From positions 1 to 64,000 of the forward strand of contig NZ_SNWQ01000031.1 of the NCBI RefSeq assembly GCF_004361855.1: a stretch of 64,000 nucleotides of DNA, read 5' to 3'. Shown piece by piece: positions 31,969 through 41,058 of this stretch. Below the pieces are notes generated by a model. That model searched no databases and was not told the origin of the DNA. It was given only the letters and a program-made list of their open reading frames with translations. The number at the start of each line of letters is the position of its first letter. The stretch's first letter is position 1. Origin of the DNA: Kribbella caucasensis (GTDB taxonomy: Bacteria > Actinomycetota > Actinomycetes > Propionibacteriales > Kribbellaceae). A program made the position numbers and the translations under genes.

Positions 31969-33315
31969 CTAGGTTGAGCGGCGACTGCGACCGCCGCGGC
32001 GGGGTCGGGTTTGGCGGGGACGGATTGGGCGGCGGGGGCCGACGAGGCGGGGGCCGGCCAGGCGGTCTTCGAGGCGGCGGGCTTCGCGGCGGATGGGCTG
32101 CGCGACGTACTCGCCGAGGATGACACCCGAGGCGAGGGCGACGCCGATCGCGAGCGCGGTGGCGAGGCTGACGATGCCGATGAGGTTGCCTGATCCCATC
32201 AGTTCGTACAGGCCTTTGTAGATCGTGAGGCCGGGGAGGAGCGGAACCGTACCGGACACGACCACGACCAGCGGCGGTACGCCGGACCGACGGCCGAGGG
32301 CGTACGCGCCGAGGCCGACCGTGAACGCGGCGGCCGCGGTCGACCAGGCCGGCCCGAACTCGGCGCGCCCCATCAGCGTGAACACCAGCGACCCGGCCGC
32401 CCCGACCAACCCGACCGGCAGCAGCGATCGGAGCGGTGCGTACGACGCGAAGGCGAACGCGACCGCCATCAGCGCGCCGGCGCCGGTCATGATCGGCAGG
32501 TTGGCGAGCTGGATCGTCTGCGCCTCGATCGCGACCGGCAGGCCGAACCTGATCCCGAGCGTGATCCCGAGACTGACTCCCGCGATGATCCCGCCGGTGA
32601 GCAACATCGCTTCGAGCAGCCGCGCGGACGCGGTCACGTAGTACCCGGTGATCGCGTCCTGGACAGCGCCGGTGAGCGCGATCCCGGCGAGCAACATGAT
32701 GATGCCGGCGGCAACGACCAGGGACGGTTTCACCGGCGCGTGCACGGCGTACAGGATCAGGGCGACCGCGGTGGCGACGAACGCGCCGGCCACCTGCTGG
32801 TAGAACGCGGGCAACCGCTGCCGATGAAACCACCGGTTGCTCAGCTCGATCACGACCGCGGTGACGACGGCGACCAGCGTGATCAGCCAGCCACCACCGA
32901 GCAACAGGGTCGCCCCGCCGGCCATCACGCCCCACGCGAGCACCGAACCCCAACGCGGGAACGGCGGACCGGCCGACACCATCCGGGCCAGCTCGCGGCT
33001 CGCCTCTTCGCGCGTCACCTCGGCGCGGGCGAACCGCTGGACCAGCCGGTCCACGCCGGTCAACCGGGAGAAGTCCTGGCCGCGATACCGGACGATCCGC
33101 AGGTGCGTCTCGGGGGCGGTGTCGGGCGTCGCCTGGTACGAGATCGCGATCGAGGTGAACGTGATGTCGACCTCGCACCCTCGCAACCCACCGGCGGCCG
33201 TCACCCCGAGGATCGTCGCCGTCGTGTCCGCGGTACCGGCGCCGCTGGACAACAGCACCTCGCCGATCCGCAACGCCAGATCCAGCGTCCGGTAAACCTC
33301 CCGCTGCTCGTCCAC
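31969..33315 (-). CDS. ThrE-type threonine/serine exporter
   Basis: An N-terminal cytosolic ThrE domain (LALRIGEVLLSSGAGTADTT, ~10-120) is followed by about ten transmembrane helices making the two membrane halves (IELSNRWFHRQRLPAFYQQV, VSGTVPLLPGLTIYKGLYEL). The family exports Thr/Ser by proton motive force. I chose GTG 33315 because GGGAAGGGAG directly precedes it; the longer frame to 33393 would translate a palindromic leader. The C-terminus is a basic Arg/Pro tail. 448 aa from this start. Confidence 0.88.
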   Translation of the reverse strand: MDEQREVYRTLDLALRIGEVLLSSGAGTADTTATILGVTAAGGLRGCEVDITFTSIAISYQATPDTAPETHLRIVRYRGQDFSRLTGVDRLVQRFARAEVTREEASRELARMVSAGPPFPRWGSVLAWGVMAGGATLLLGGGWLITLVAVVTAVVIELSNRWFHRQRLPAFYQQVAGAFVATAVALILYAVHAPVKPSLVVAAGIIMLLAGIALTGAVQDAITGYYVTASARLLEAMLLTGGIIAGVSLGITLGIRFGLPVAIEAQTIQLANLPIMTGAGALMAVAFAFASYAPLRSLLPVGLVGAAGSLVFTLMGRAEFGPAWSTAAAAFTVGLGAYALGRRSGVPPLVVVVSGTVPLLPGLTIYKGLYELMGSGNLIGIVSLATALAIGVALASGVILGEYVAQPIRREARRLEDRLAGPRLVGPRRPIRPRQTRPRRGGRSRRST

Positions 33316-33345
33316 CGACTCCCTTCCCGCTTCCCACTCCGCAAT

Positions 33346-33430
33346 TTGAGGGGCTAACCCCTGAGCTGAGGGGTTGCCCCCTCGGATTCTCAAGGGGCAA
33401 CCCCCGATCCTGGAGGTTAACTCCTCAAAT
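33346..33430 (-). promoter_or_regulatory. Array of GGGG/CCCC palindromes in exporter leader
   Basis: Four short palindromes follow each other: AGGGGCTAACCCCT (33349-33362), GGGGTTGCCCC (33370-33380), its inverse GGGGCAACCCC (33394-33404), and GGAGGTTAACTCC (33412-33424). They may form alternative stems or serve as operator sites just upstream of the exporter. No known riboswitch matches. Confidence 0.4.
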
Positions 33431-33478
33431 TCCCGATGGGCGGGCCGGTGCAGACGGTTGGCCGGTGCGGCGTCGGCG

Positions 33479-33599
33479 GCGCAGCGGGTACGGCGTACGC
33501 GGCCCGCGCGGCGGGTGGGGCCAGACGCCGCGCAGCCGGTACGGCGTACGCGGCCGCGCGGCGGGTGCGGCCAGGCACCGCGCAGCCGGTACGGCGTGG
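33479..33599. repeat. ~50-bp tandem repeat, 2.4 copies
   Basis: Units beginning CGCAGC(C/G)GGTACGGCGTACG recur near 33480, 33530 and 33580 (the third truncated). No gene is visible; it fills the gap between the exporter leader and the SorC regulator's end. Confidence 0.6.
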
Positions 33600-33618
33600 G
33601 TGGTGCGGGGGGGTGGGG

Positions 33619-34602
33619 TTAGGCGGTGGCTAGGCGTTGGGCCATGGACAGGTCGGTGATGAGGATGTTGACCCAGCCGCCGAGGAGGGCGGCGCGGATG
33701 GCGGAGAACTTGCGGGCGCCGCCGGCGACTCCGATCCGGCGGGGGACCGCGAGCAGTTCCTTCGGGGTGACACCGATGACCCGCTGGTCGAACTTGGATC
33801 GCACCGGCTTCCCGGCCTCGTCGAAGAAGCGGAAGCAGACGTCCCCGACCGCGCCGAGGCTGCGTAGTTCGTCCTGGTCGGACTCGGCGACGGCGTTCCC
33901 GCTTCGCTGCAGCAGGGGCGACGGTTCGAGGCTGCCGATCCCCACCAGCGCGTCGGTGAGCTGACCCCAGGTACCGATCACGTCGCGCACCGAGACGTCG
34001 TTCATCATCGCCTTCCGGACCGCCGGCGTACCGACCAGCCCGGGCGCCGGCAGGTACACGGGCATCGCCCCGGTCAGCTCCGCGAACCGGGCCGTCAACC
34101 GGGTCGCCTGCATCTGTACGGCCGCGTCGCCGAGCCCGCCGACGATCTGCACGACCCGATCGACCGCCGGCACGCTCTTGCGCGGCATCCGGTCCACCGC
34201 GCTGATCAGCGTCTCGCTCCAGGACGAGATCCCGATCACGTGCCCGCTGGTCAGCGTCATGTCGAAGTACGCCGCGGCGGCGGACCCCAGCGCGGGCAGC
34301 ACCTCGTCGCCCGCGCCGATCGTGTCGACGACGACCGCGTCGCGGAGCCCGTACTTCGTCTGCAGCGCGTCCTCGAGCTCGCCGTGCACGCCGCCCGGCA
34401 TGGTCACCACGGTGTGCACGATGCCGACGTCCACGGCCTGCTTCAGCATCCGCGACACCCGGGCCTGGGACAGGTTCAGCTCGGTCGCGATCTGCGGCTG
34501 CCGGATGCCCTTCTCGTGGTACATCCGGGCGACCTTCGCCAGCAGCCGCAGCTCGTCCAGCCGCGGCTGGCGTACCGACCGCCGGCCGTTCGCCCCAGCC
34601 AT
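33619..34602 (-). CDS. SorC/DeoR-type sugar-binding transcriptional regulator
   Basis: The N-terminal HTH (KVARMYHEKGIRQPQIATEL, LSQARVSRMLKQAVDVGI) is followed by the SorC sugar-phosphate sensor domain, with DAVVVDTIGAGDEVLPALGS, GHVIGISSWSETLISAVDRM, VGGLGDAAVQMQATRLTARF and VGIGSLEPSPLLQRSG. Length 327 aa is normal. The ligand is usually a phosphorylated sugar. It is downstream of the glycosidase gene on the same strand and is the likely controller of the sugar locus to 45.8 kb. Confidence 0.9.
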   Translation of the reverse strand: MAGANGRRSVRQPRLDELRLLAKVARMYHEKGIRQPQIATELNLSQARVSRMLKQAVDVGIVHTVVTMPGGVHGELEDALQTKYGLRDAVVVDTIGAGDEVLPALGSAAAAYFDMTLTSGHVIGISSWSETLISAVDRMPRKSVPAVDRVVQIVGGLGDAAVQMQATRLTARFAELTGAMPVYLPAPGLVGTPAVRKAMMNDVSVRDVIGTWGQLTDALVGIGSLEPSPLLQRSGNAVAESDQDELRSLGAVGDVCFRFFDEAGKPVRSKFDQRVIGVTPKELLAVPRRIGVAGGARKFSAIRAALLGGWVNILITDLSMAQRLATA

Positions 34603-34670
34603 GACGCCGACTCCCTTCGGGACGGTTCCTGCTCCCCCGAGCCGCTGCTCATGGAGTCTCAGAACCAGGA

Positions 34671-36251
34671 CTATAGGTCAGCCGACGGCAGATCCTCGTC
34701 GGCCAGGCAGATATACACCCGCGGAGCACCACCGGCATCCGGGATCGGATCGCGGGGCGACTCCCGTACCCCGACGGCGACCACCGACCCGTCCCGCGGG
34801 TCCACGATCCGGTAGTTCAGCGGCACCGAATCGTCGAAGACCATGATCGGACCACCGTTCTCCCGATACGCCAGGAACATCCGGCCGTCGACGCTCAGCG
34901 CGCGCCCCGCGATCGCCCGGGTCCAGTCGGGCGCCATGTCCGTGGTCGGCAGCCCATCCAGGATCTTCGACACCATTCCCACGTACACCGAACCCTCGAA
35001 GTCGAGCGCCTCGCGCCAACCGGCGCCCGGCGCCACGAAGTACGGCTCGTGCCCGCGTTCGTCCGGATGCAGCCGCCACTGCCAGAGGCTGCCGGCACCG
35101 TAGACGACGCCCATCGTGCCGCCCGCGCAGAGGTTGCTCCACGCCTCGTGCCCTTGCCACCAGCCGGTCGCCTTGCCCGTGACACCGGAGTTCTCGTACG
35201 TCGGTTCGCCGTTCGCGACCGCCTTGATCGGCAGGTTCCGCCACATGTCGGCCACTCGCTCAGCCACGTGTTCGCCTTCGTGCCCGGTCTGGCACCACTG
35301 GAAGTCGAGCCACTCCGCGTCCTGGAACGCGTCGCTCCGGATGTGCGGGCGATAGTGGATCCCGGTGGGTTGGCCGTAGCAGTCCCAGGCGTGCACCTCG
35401 GCTCCACCGGCCGGGATCTGCGGCTCCTCCCCGGATCCGTCTGCGCCGACCAGGTAGAGGGCCGGCCGAGCGCCGTACCGGGCAACCAGGTAGCGGCAGT
35501 ACCGCGCGTACTCCACCGGCGGGACGACCGGACCGGCCACGTCGAGACCCTTCCAGCCGAACCCGTGGAACACGGGCTGGAGGACCGGTACGAGGTGGTG
35601 CTCGACGAGGATCGCGATCAACTCGTCGAGGTACTGGAAGTAGCCGATCTCGATCCGGTTCAGGTGTCCCTCGCCGAGATCGTCGAAGCCGACGCCGAAT
35701 CCCTCGTCCTGCGTTCGGTCACGTGGTCCGACGGCTCGCATGTCGGGCTGGATGGTCATCAGCAGGACCGCGTTGAAGCCCTTGGCCTGGCGATCGGCCG
35801 CGTAGACCCGGACCTGCTCGGGGGTCGCCCGCCACGGCAGCGCCCAAGGGGTGTCGGCGGCCAGGATCGCCGGGGTCCCGTCGGCGTGCACGAGGCTGCG
35901 CCCGCCTGGGGACATCCGCCAGAAGCCGTGGGCGTAGAACGGATTCGCCTCACCGGGCTCGGCGGCGACCGCGTCGAGCTGACCGCTCTGCTCTGGGAGC
36001 GAACCGGCGCTCGTCCACTTCCAGCTGCCGACCTCGGGCGGAGCGAACCGGACCCGCCAGGTGCGCCCGCCGTCCCAAAACGCCGGCCGCCGCAGCCGGA
36101 TCCCGGTCTCATGCTCGAAATCGACCCAGACCTCGACCTCGGTGTACGGGTTACCGCCGCCGTCGACCTCCGGGCCGCTGCCCTCGGTGTCGGGGCCGTC
36201 GGTCAGTACGAGCTCCAGCTCGCGCCACACCGGGGTTCCCATCTCGCTCAC
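34671..36251 (-). CDS. DUF5060-DUF4038 glycoside hydrolase (GH140-like)
   Basis: An N-terminal Ig-like DUF5060 domain (~5-95; FEHETGIRLRRPAFWDGGRT) precedes a DUF4038 TIM barrel (~100-440; AILAADTPWALPWRATPEQV, GFNAVLLMTIQPDM). Candidate catalytic residues are the Asp in LVGADGSGEE and the Glu in ANGEPTYENSG. Characterised DUF4038 members include GH140 apiosidases. No signal peptide, so the substrate is probably an imported oligosaccharide. GTG 36251 follows GGAAGG. It sits between the SorC regulator and, across ribB, the transketolase genes. The apiosidase call is an inference. Confidence 0.82.
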   Translation of the reverse strand: MSEMGTPVWRELELVLTDGPDTEGSGPEVDGGGNPYTEVEVWVDFEHETGIRLRRPAFWDGGRTWRVRFAPPEVGSWKWTSAGSLPEQSGQLDAVAAEPGEANPFYAHGFWRMSPGGRSLVHADGTPAILAADTPWALPWRATPEQVRVYAADRQAKGFNAVLLMTIQPDMRAVGPRDRTQDEGFGVGFDDLGEGHLNRIEIGYFQYLDELIAILVEHHLVPVLQPVFHGFGWKGLDVAGPVVPPVEYARYCRYLVARYGARPALYLVGADGSGEEPQIPAGGAEVHAWDCYGQPTGIHYRPHIRSDAFQDAEWLDFQWCQTGHEGEHVAERVADMWRNLPIKAVANGEPTYENSGVTGKATGWWQGHEAWSNLCAGGTMGVVYGAGSLWQWRLHPDERGHEPYFVAPGAGWREALDFEGSVYVGMVSKILDGLPTTDMAPDWTRAIAGRALSVDGRMFLAYRENGGPIMVFDDSVPLNYRIVDPRDGSVVAVGVRESPRDPIPDAGGAPRVYICLADEDLPSADL

Positions 36252-36414
36252 GGCAGCCTTCCCTTCATGAATATCGGATCACTTACGACTGACCGGGGCG
36301 GTGGGGTGGGGCTCGAATCGATAACAGCACACTCGCAACCGGCGGGCGGGCTGAGACGGACACGACACTGCGGTTGGCGGTTCGCGCGGATAGACTGAGC
36401 GGTGACGTAGACAA

Positions 36415-36546
36415 CACGTGCTCTGGGGTCGGTGAAATTCCGAGCCGGCGGTAACAGTCCGCGACCCGTACATCCGCGAGGGTGTCCGGTTGATCCGGTG
36501 TAATTCCGGAACCGACGGTGAAAGTCCGGATGGGAAGATGCACGTG
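36415..36546 (+). promoter_or_regulatory. FMN riboswitch (RFN element)
   Basis: CACGTGC (36415-36421) closes with GCACGTG (36540-36546) as P1. Inside are the RFN blocks GGTGAAATTCCGAGCCGGCG, AGTCCGCGA, CGGTGTAATTCCGGAACCGA and AAAGTCCGGATGGGAAGA in canonical order. It lies 94 nt ahead of ribB; FMN binding should lower ribB expression. Confidence 0.95.
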
Positions 36547-36640
36547 GCAGTCTTCGCGACGCCCTGTGGACGTGCCTGTCCGCGTAGAGGGCGTTGCGAG
36601 GTTTGTCGTTGCCCCGGAGCGCCATGCCGAGAGGAAGCGC

Positions 36641-37261
36641 ATGCAGGGCTCCGTGAAGACCCGGCTCGACACCGTTCAGCGAGCCGTCGACGAGATCGCT
36701 CTCGGCCGGCCGGTCGTGGTGATCGACGACGAGGACCGCGAGAACGAGGGCGACCTGACCTTCGCCGCCAGTCTCGCCACTCCCGAACTGATGGCGATGC
36801 TGGTGCGCTACACCAGCGGCTACGTCTGCGCCCCGTGCGCGCCGGAGGTGCTGGACCGGCTCGAGTTGCCGCTGATGGTGCCGAACAACCAAGACAGCCT
36901 GCGGACGGCGTACACGGTGTCGGTCGACGCGAGCACCGGCGTCGGGACGGGCATCTCCGCCGCCGACCGGGCCCGGACCGTTCGGGTGCTGGCAGATCCC
37001 GTCGCGCAGCCCGCCGACCTGATCCGGCCCGGGCACATCCTGCCGTTGCGGGCCGTCCCAGGCGGCGTACGGCACCGGTCCGGCCACACGGAAGCCACAG
37101 TGGAACTGGTCCGCCTGGCCGGACTGCCTCCGGTTGGGGTGATCGGTGAGCTGATGAACGACGACGGCACGCTCATGTCGGGCGATCAACTGCGCACCTT
37201 CGCCGACACCCACGGCCTGGCGATGATCTCCATCGCCGATCTGGTCAACCACCTCAGCTAA
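36641..37261 (+). CDS. ribB: 3,4-dihydroxy-2-butanone-4-phosphate synthase
   Basis: Converts ribulose 5-phosphate to DHBP and formate for riboflavin synthesis. The catalytic loop DDEDRENEGD is intact (about residues 30-39), with RPGHILPL, SGHTEATVEL and GVIGEL, where the usual Cys of ICE is Gly but the Glu is kept. ATG 36641 follows GAGAGGAAG by 3 nt. 206 aa: no RibA domain is fused. The FMN riboswitch upstream confirms its role. It is inserted among sugar-catabolic genes and its 3' end overlaps the convergent transketolase gene by 8 bp. Confidence 0.94.
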   Translation: MQGSVKTRLDTVQRAVDEIALGRPVVVIDDEDRENEGDLTFAASLATPELMAMLVRYTSGYVCAPCAPEVLDRLELPLMVPNNQDSLRTAYTVSVDASTGVGTGISAADRARTVRVLADPVAQPADLIRPGHILPLRAVPGGVRHRSGHTEATVELVRLAGLPPVGVIGELMNDDGTLMSGDQLRTFADTHGLAMISIADLVNHLS

Positions 37262-38210
37262 CCAGCCGGCGGGCGGTGTCGGCGATGCCTTCCGGGGAGA
37301 GGCCGTAGCGGTCGAGCAGGTAGCCGGCCGACCCCGTGGGCGCGAACTCGGGAATCCCGAGGATCGACACCCGCGCCGGATGGTGCTGCACAACCGTCTC
37401 CGCCACCGCGCCACCCAGACCGCCCGCGATCGTCGACTCCTCCGCCGTGACGATCCCGGCTGTCTGCTCGGCCGCCGCGACGACCGCCTCGACGTCCAGC
37501 GGCTTGACCGACGGCATCGACAGCACGCGCGCCGAAATCCCTTCCGCCGCAAGCTGTTCGGCCGCGACCATCGCCCGCCACAACACCGTGCCGTTGCTGA
37601 TCAGCGTCACGTCGTTCCCCGCGCGCATCGTGATCGCCTTGCCCGGCTCGAACGTGTACGAGTCGGGGTACACCTGCGGCACACTCATCCGGCTGACCCG
37701 GATGAACACCGGACCGTCGACCGCCGCCGCCCACCGCAACGCCGCCGCGGTCTCCACCGGATCGGCCGGCACGATGATCGTCATCCCCGAGATCGCCCGC
37801 AACCACGCGATGTCCTCGATCGAGTGATGCGTCGGGCCGAGTTCGCCGTACGCGACGCCCGGGCTCATCCCGCACAGCTTCACGTTGGTGTTCGAGTAGG
37901 CGACATCGGCCTTGATCTGTTCCAGCGCCCGCGCGGTGAGGAAGCAGGACGCCGCCGAGACGAACGGGATCCGGCCGCCGTTCGCCAGCCCGGACGCCAC
38001 GCCGACCATGTCCTGCTCGGCGATGCCGACGTTGATCAGCCGATCCGGGAACGCCTTGCGGAAACTGTTCAACTTGCTTGAGCCGACCGAGTCGTTCACC
38101 ACCCCGACGATCCGGTGATCCTCATGCGCGAGCTCGGCCAGCGTCTCCACGTAGGCGTCGCGGCAGTCGTACCGCGGCTGGTCCGCGATCGAGGTGTCGA
38201 CGACGGTCAT
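37254..38210 (-). CDS. Transketolase C-terminal subunit (split type)
   Basis: Pyrimidine-binding and C-terminal transketolase domains: RYDCRDAYVETLAELAHEDH, the catalytic-Glu segment INVGIAEQDMVGVASGLA, YGELGPTHHSIEDIAWLRAI and PVFIRVSRMSVPQVYPDSY. 318 aa is the expected half-size. Its ATG overlaps the stop of the N-terminal subunit gene (ATGA), so the subunits are produced together. Split transketolases of this kind include the apulose-4-phosphate enzymes AptA/AptB; the substrate here is inferred from neighbours. Confidence 0.9.
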   Translation of the reverse strand: MTVVDTSIADQPRYDCRDAYVETLAELAHEDHRIVGVVNDSVGSSKLNSFRKAFPDRLINVGIAEQDMVGVASGLANGGRIPFVSAASCFLTARALEQIKADVAYSNTNVKLCGMSPGVAYGELGPTHHSIEDIAWLRAISGMTIIVPADPVETAAALRWAAAVDGPVFIRVSRMSVPQVYPDSYTFEPGKAITMRAGNDVTLISNGTVLWRAMVAAEQLAAEGISARVLSMPSVKPLDVEAVVAAAEQTAGIVTAEESTIAGGLGGAVAETVVQHHPARVSILGIPEFAPTGSAGYLLDRYGLSPEGIADTARRLVS

Positions 38211-39148
38211 CGCAGCTCCTTGTCGAGTCGAGGGCTCACCGCGAGCCGGGGTTGCCCGACGGTCTCCAGTTCGGTCATCGCCTGCTGGTACTCCGCCGGG
38301 TTCGGCACCTTGTGATGCCAGGCGACGTTGTTGCTCATGAACGAGACCGGATGCCCCTTGTGGGTATGGGCGATCACGAACGTCGGCTTGCCCGGCCGGA
38401 ACGGTACGGCGGACAGCACATCCAGGAGCTCGCCGTGATCGTGGCCGTTCACCTCGACCACCGCGAACCCGAACGCGGCCGCCTTCTCCGGCAACGGGTC
38501 GAGGTCGTTCGTCTCCTTGGTGGTGGCGCCCTGCTGCAGCCGGTTCCGGTCGACGATCACGGTCAGCCGGTCCAGCTGGTACTGCGAGGCCGCCATCATC
38601 GCCTCCCAGTTGCTGCCCTCCTGCAACTCCCCGTCGCCGACGAGCACATAGGTACGCCGCAACGACACGTCGAGCTTGGCCGACAACGCATGGCCCACCG
38701 CGATCGGCAGACCGTGCCCGAGTGGTCCGGTGTTGGCCTCGACCCCAGCGACCTTGGTCCGGTTGGGATGACCGTTCAACGCGGACAGGGGTTTCAGGAA
38801 CGTCGCGAGCTCGGTGATCGGCAGGAACCCGAACGCCGCCAGCGTGGTGTAGAGCGCCCCGGCGACATGTCCCTTGCTCAGGATGAACCGATCGCGTTCC
38901 GGGTCCGCCACGGTCTCGGGGCCGATCTCCAGCACCGCGCCGTACAGGGTGGCCAGGATGTCGATCGCGGAGAAGTCGCCCCCGATATGGCCGGCGCCGG
39001 CGTGGTACACGAGTTTGAGGTCCTGGATCCGGATCTGCCGCGCCGCCTCGGCGATGTGCGCGACCTGCTCGGCCCGGCTGCTGTGCGCGGGCAGCCGGCC
39101 GAGCAGCGGCATGGTGGTGTGCTCTACCGAGAGAGCAGCCTTACTCAT
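38207..39148 (-). CDS. Transketolase N-terminal (thiamine diphosphate-binding) subunit
   Basis: The TPP-binding half: LVYHAGAGHIGGDFSAIDIL, FILSKGHVAGALYTTLAAFG, EANTGPLGHGLPIAVGHALS and the GDGELQEGSNWEAMM motif for the diphosphate/Mg. ATG 39148 overlaps the isomerase stop (ATGA). 313 aa, typical of split enzymes. It forms a heteromer with the downstream subunit and moves a two-carbon unit between sugar phosphates. The longer open frame to 39775 is antisense-like noise. Confidence 0.9.
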   Translation of the reverse strand: MSKAALSVEHTTMPLLGRLPAHSSRAEQVAHIAEAARQIRIQDLKLVYHAGAGHIGGDFSAIDILATLYGAVLEIGPETVADPERDRFILSKGHVAGALYTTLAAFGFLPITELATFLKPLSALNGHPNRTKVAGVEANTGPLGHGLPIAVGHALSAKLDVSLRRTYVLVGDGELQEGSNWEAMMAASQYQLDRLTVIVDRNRLQQGATTKETNDLDPLPEKAAAFGFAVVEVNGHDHGELLDVLSAVPFRPGKPTFVIAHTHKGHPVSFMSNNVAWHHKVPNPAEYQQAMTELETVGQPRLAVSPRLDKELR

Positions 39149-40146
39149 GCATCCTCCAGGCCGGCCATCGAAGTCAGCAGCGCCCGCTGGATCAACCGCT
39201 GGGACGCGAGCGCATCGTGAGAGGCCTGCGCCGCGGCGAGCGCCTCCTCGTCCAGCGTGTCGAGGGCCAAGTGCACGGCCTTGAGGAACCGGATCGCCTG
39301 TTTTGCCGCCTCGACGCTGTCCTCCCGGAACGGGAACTGATCGAGTTGCCAGACGCCCTCCCAGTTGTTCTTCCGCAGGGTGTGGAAGAACTCGAAGGTC
39401 TCCACCAGGTGGACGGAGCCGACCACCATGTCGTCGTCCCAGCCGCGCAGGTTGTCGTTCACGTCGATCGCGAACAGCCGGCCGTAGTCGATCGCCAACT
39501 GGGCCGCGTCGGCGGGTGTCTCCAGCCCGTACAGGGAATGGCCGAAGTCGAGCAGGATGCCGAGGTTGGGCAGCCCGATCTTCTCGATCCCGAGCAGCGT
39601 CCTGGCCACGTTCGGGAAGATGATCTTCACCCGTGGCTCGCGTGGCTTGTACTCGATCACGAAGTTGATGTCGGGATGGGCGGACACGAGTTCGCGCAGG
39701 CCGTCCAGCGCGAGGTTCCAGATGTCGTGGTAGTTCACCTGGAACGGGTAGTCCCAGCCGTCCTGCCCGGGCCACAGCTTCACGTACGAACAGCCCAGGT
39801 CCTTGGCCAACTCGGTTGCCTCGTGCAACAGCTCGATCGCCCGCTTGCGGATCGCCGGATCAGGGTTGGTGATCGAGCCCTTGACGAAGTCCCGGGTGTA
39901 GATCTCCGGGGTGATCGCGATGGCGCGCAACCCGTTCCGGTCCAGGGCCGCCTTGACGTCGTCCAGGGTGCCGTCGTACCCCGCGAACGGCCAGTTCAGG
40001 TCCACCACGGACAGATCGCCGACGGCGCCCGCCCGGTCGATCTGTTCGAGCAGCCCGACCGGGTCGCCGTAGCCGTCGGTGGCGTAGCGGTCCTTGTAGG
40101 TTGCGAAATGCCAGATACCCGCGCCGAACACCGGCAGGTCGGTCAT
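39145..40146 (-). CDS. Sugar (phosphate) isomerase/epimerase, xylose-isomerase-like TIM barrel
   Basis: AP_endonuc_2-type barrel: FGAGIWHFATYKDRYATDGY, AIAITPEIYTRDFVKGSITN, NFVIEYKPREPRVKIIFPNV, LGILLDFGHSLYGLETPADA, DVNDNLRGWDDDM. Metal-binding Glu, Asp, His and Asp residues are in place (EYKP, DFGHS, DVND). ATG 40146 follows GGAGGAG; the ATG at 40161 precedes that site. Sandwiched between the ABC permease and transketolase genes, it may isomerise the imported aldose, for example D-apiose to D-apulose (inference). Confidence 0.87.
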   Translation of the reverse strand: MTDLPVFGAGIWHFATYKDRYATDGYGDPVGLLEQIDRAGAVGDLSVVDLNWPFAGYDGTLDDVKAALDRNGLRAIAITPEIYTRDFVKGSITNPDPAIRKRAIELLHEATELAKDLGCSYVKLWPGQDGWDYPFQVNYHDIWNLALDGLRELVSAHPDINFVIEYKPREPRVKIIFPNVARTLLGIEKIGLPNLGILLDFGHSLYGLETPADAAQLAIDYGRLFAIDVNDNLRGWDDDMVVGSVHLVETFEFFHTLRKNNWEGVWQLDQFPFREDSVEAAKQAIRFLKAVHLALDTLDEEALAAAQASHDALASQRLIQRALLTSMAGLEDA

Positions 40147-40167
40147 GGTGATCTCCTCCATATGTGG

Positions 40168-41058
40168 TCAGCCCTTGGTGGCGCCGGCGGTCAGCCCGCC
40201 GACGATCCAGCGCTGCAGCAGCATGTACGCGATCAGGATCGGCACCACGGCGATCAGGATGCCCGCCGCGAGACCGGTGTTGTTGTTGGCGAACTGCCCC
40301 TGGAAGTTGAGCAGCCCGACCGGGATCGTCTTGTTGGCATCGGAGTTCAGCAGGATCAGTGCGAACAGGAACTCGTTCCAGGTCGCCACCGCGTCCAGGA
40401 TCGCGACCGTCACCAGGGCCGGCGTGGACAGCGGCAGGACGATGGTGAAGAAGATCCGCCAGTCGCCGGCCCCGTCGACCTTGGCCGCCTCGATGATCTC
40501 GTCCGGGATCTGCCGGAAGAACGACTGCAGCACGAGCACCTCGAACGGGATGCCGAACGCCAGGTACGGCCCGATCAACCCGAACAGGCTGTCGGTCGCA
40601 CCGGCACCGCGCATCATGATGAAGACCGGCACGATGGTGATGTAGATCGGGATGGTCAGCCCGAGGAACACCGTGAACATCACCGTACGCCGGAACTTCA
40701 TCCGCAGCTTGGCCAGTGCGAACCCGAGCATCGCCGAGATCGCCACGCCGAGCGGCACCTTCATCAACGCCAGGAACGCGCTGTTGCGATAGGTGGTGGC
40801 GAAGTTGCCGATACCCCAAGCGTCCTTGAAGTTGGACCAGGTGAACTCATCCGGCCAGGACAACGGCCCGTTGCCGATGAAGTCCGCCAGCGGCCGGACC
40901 GCGGTGATCACCAGCAACGCCAGCGGCGAGATCCAGAAGATCGCCGTCACCGCCAGCACCAGCGTCATCACCAGCCCGCGACGACCCTTCGACGGCCGGC
41001 TCACCGGTTCCGGCTCGGTTGGTACGGCGGCCTCCACCCGAACCGGTGCGATCGTCAT
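40168..41058 (-). CDS. Carbohydrate ABC transporter permease (MalG-like)
   Basis: Six transmembrane helices and the EAA loop (IPDEIIEAAKVDGAGDWRIF) for the ATPase contact. The N-terminus faces the cytosol. ATG 41058 overlaps the stop of the partner permease (ATGA). 296 aa. Importer class CUT1. No ATPase gene is present in the locus, so a shared MsmK-type subunit encoded elsewhere is expected. Confidence 0.92.
   Translation of the reverse strand: MTIAPVRVEAAVPTEPEPVSRPSKGRRGLVMTLVLAVTAIFWISPLALLVITAVRPLADFIGNGPLSWPDEFTWSNFKDAWGIGNFATTYRNSAFLALMKVPLGVAISAMLGFALAKLRMKFRRTVMFTVFLGLTIPIYITIVPVFIMMRGAGATDSLFGLIGPYLAFGIPFEVLVLQSFFRQIPDEIIEAAKVDGAGDWRIFFTIVLPLSTPALVTVAILDAVATWNEFLFALILLNSDANKTIPVGLLNFQGQFANNNTGLAAGILIAVVPILIAYMLLQRWIVGGLTAGATKG

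Noticed and set aside
33479..33599. CRISPR-like repeat array
   Set aside because: Units are direct tandem copies without unique spacers and there are no cas genes in the window.
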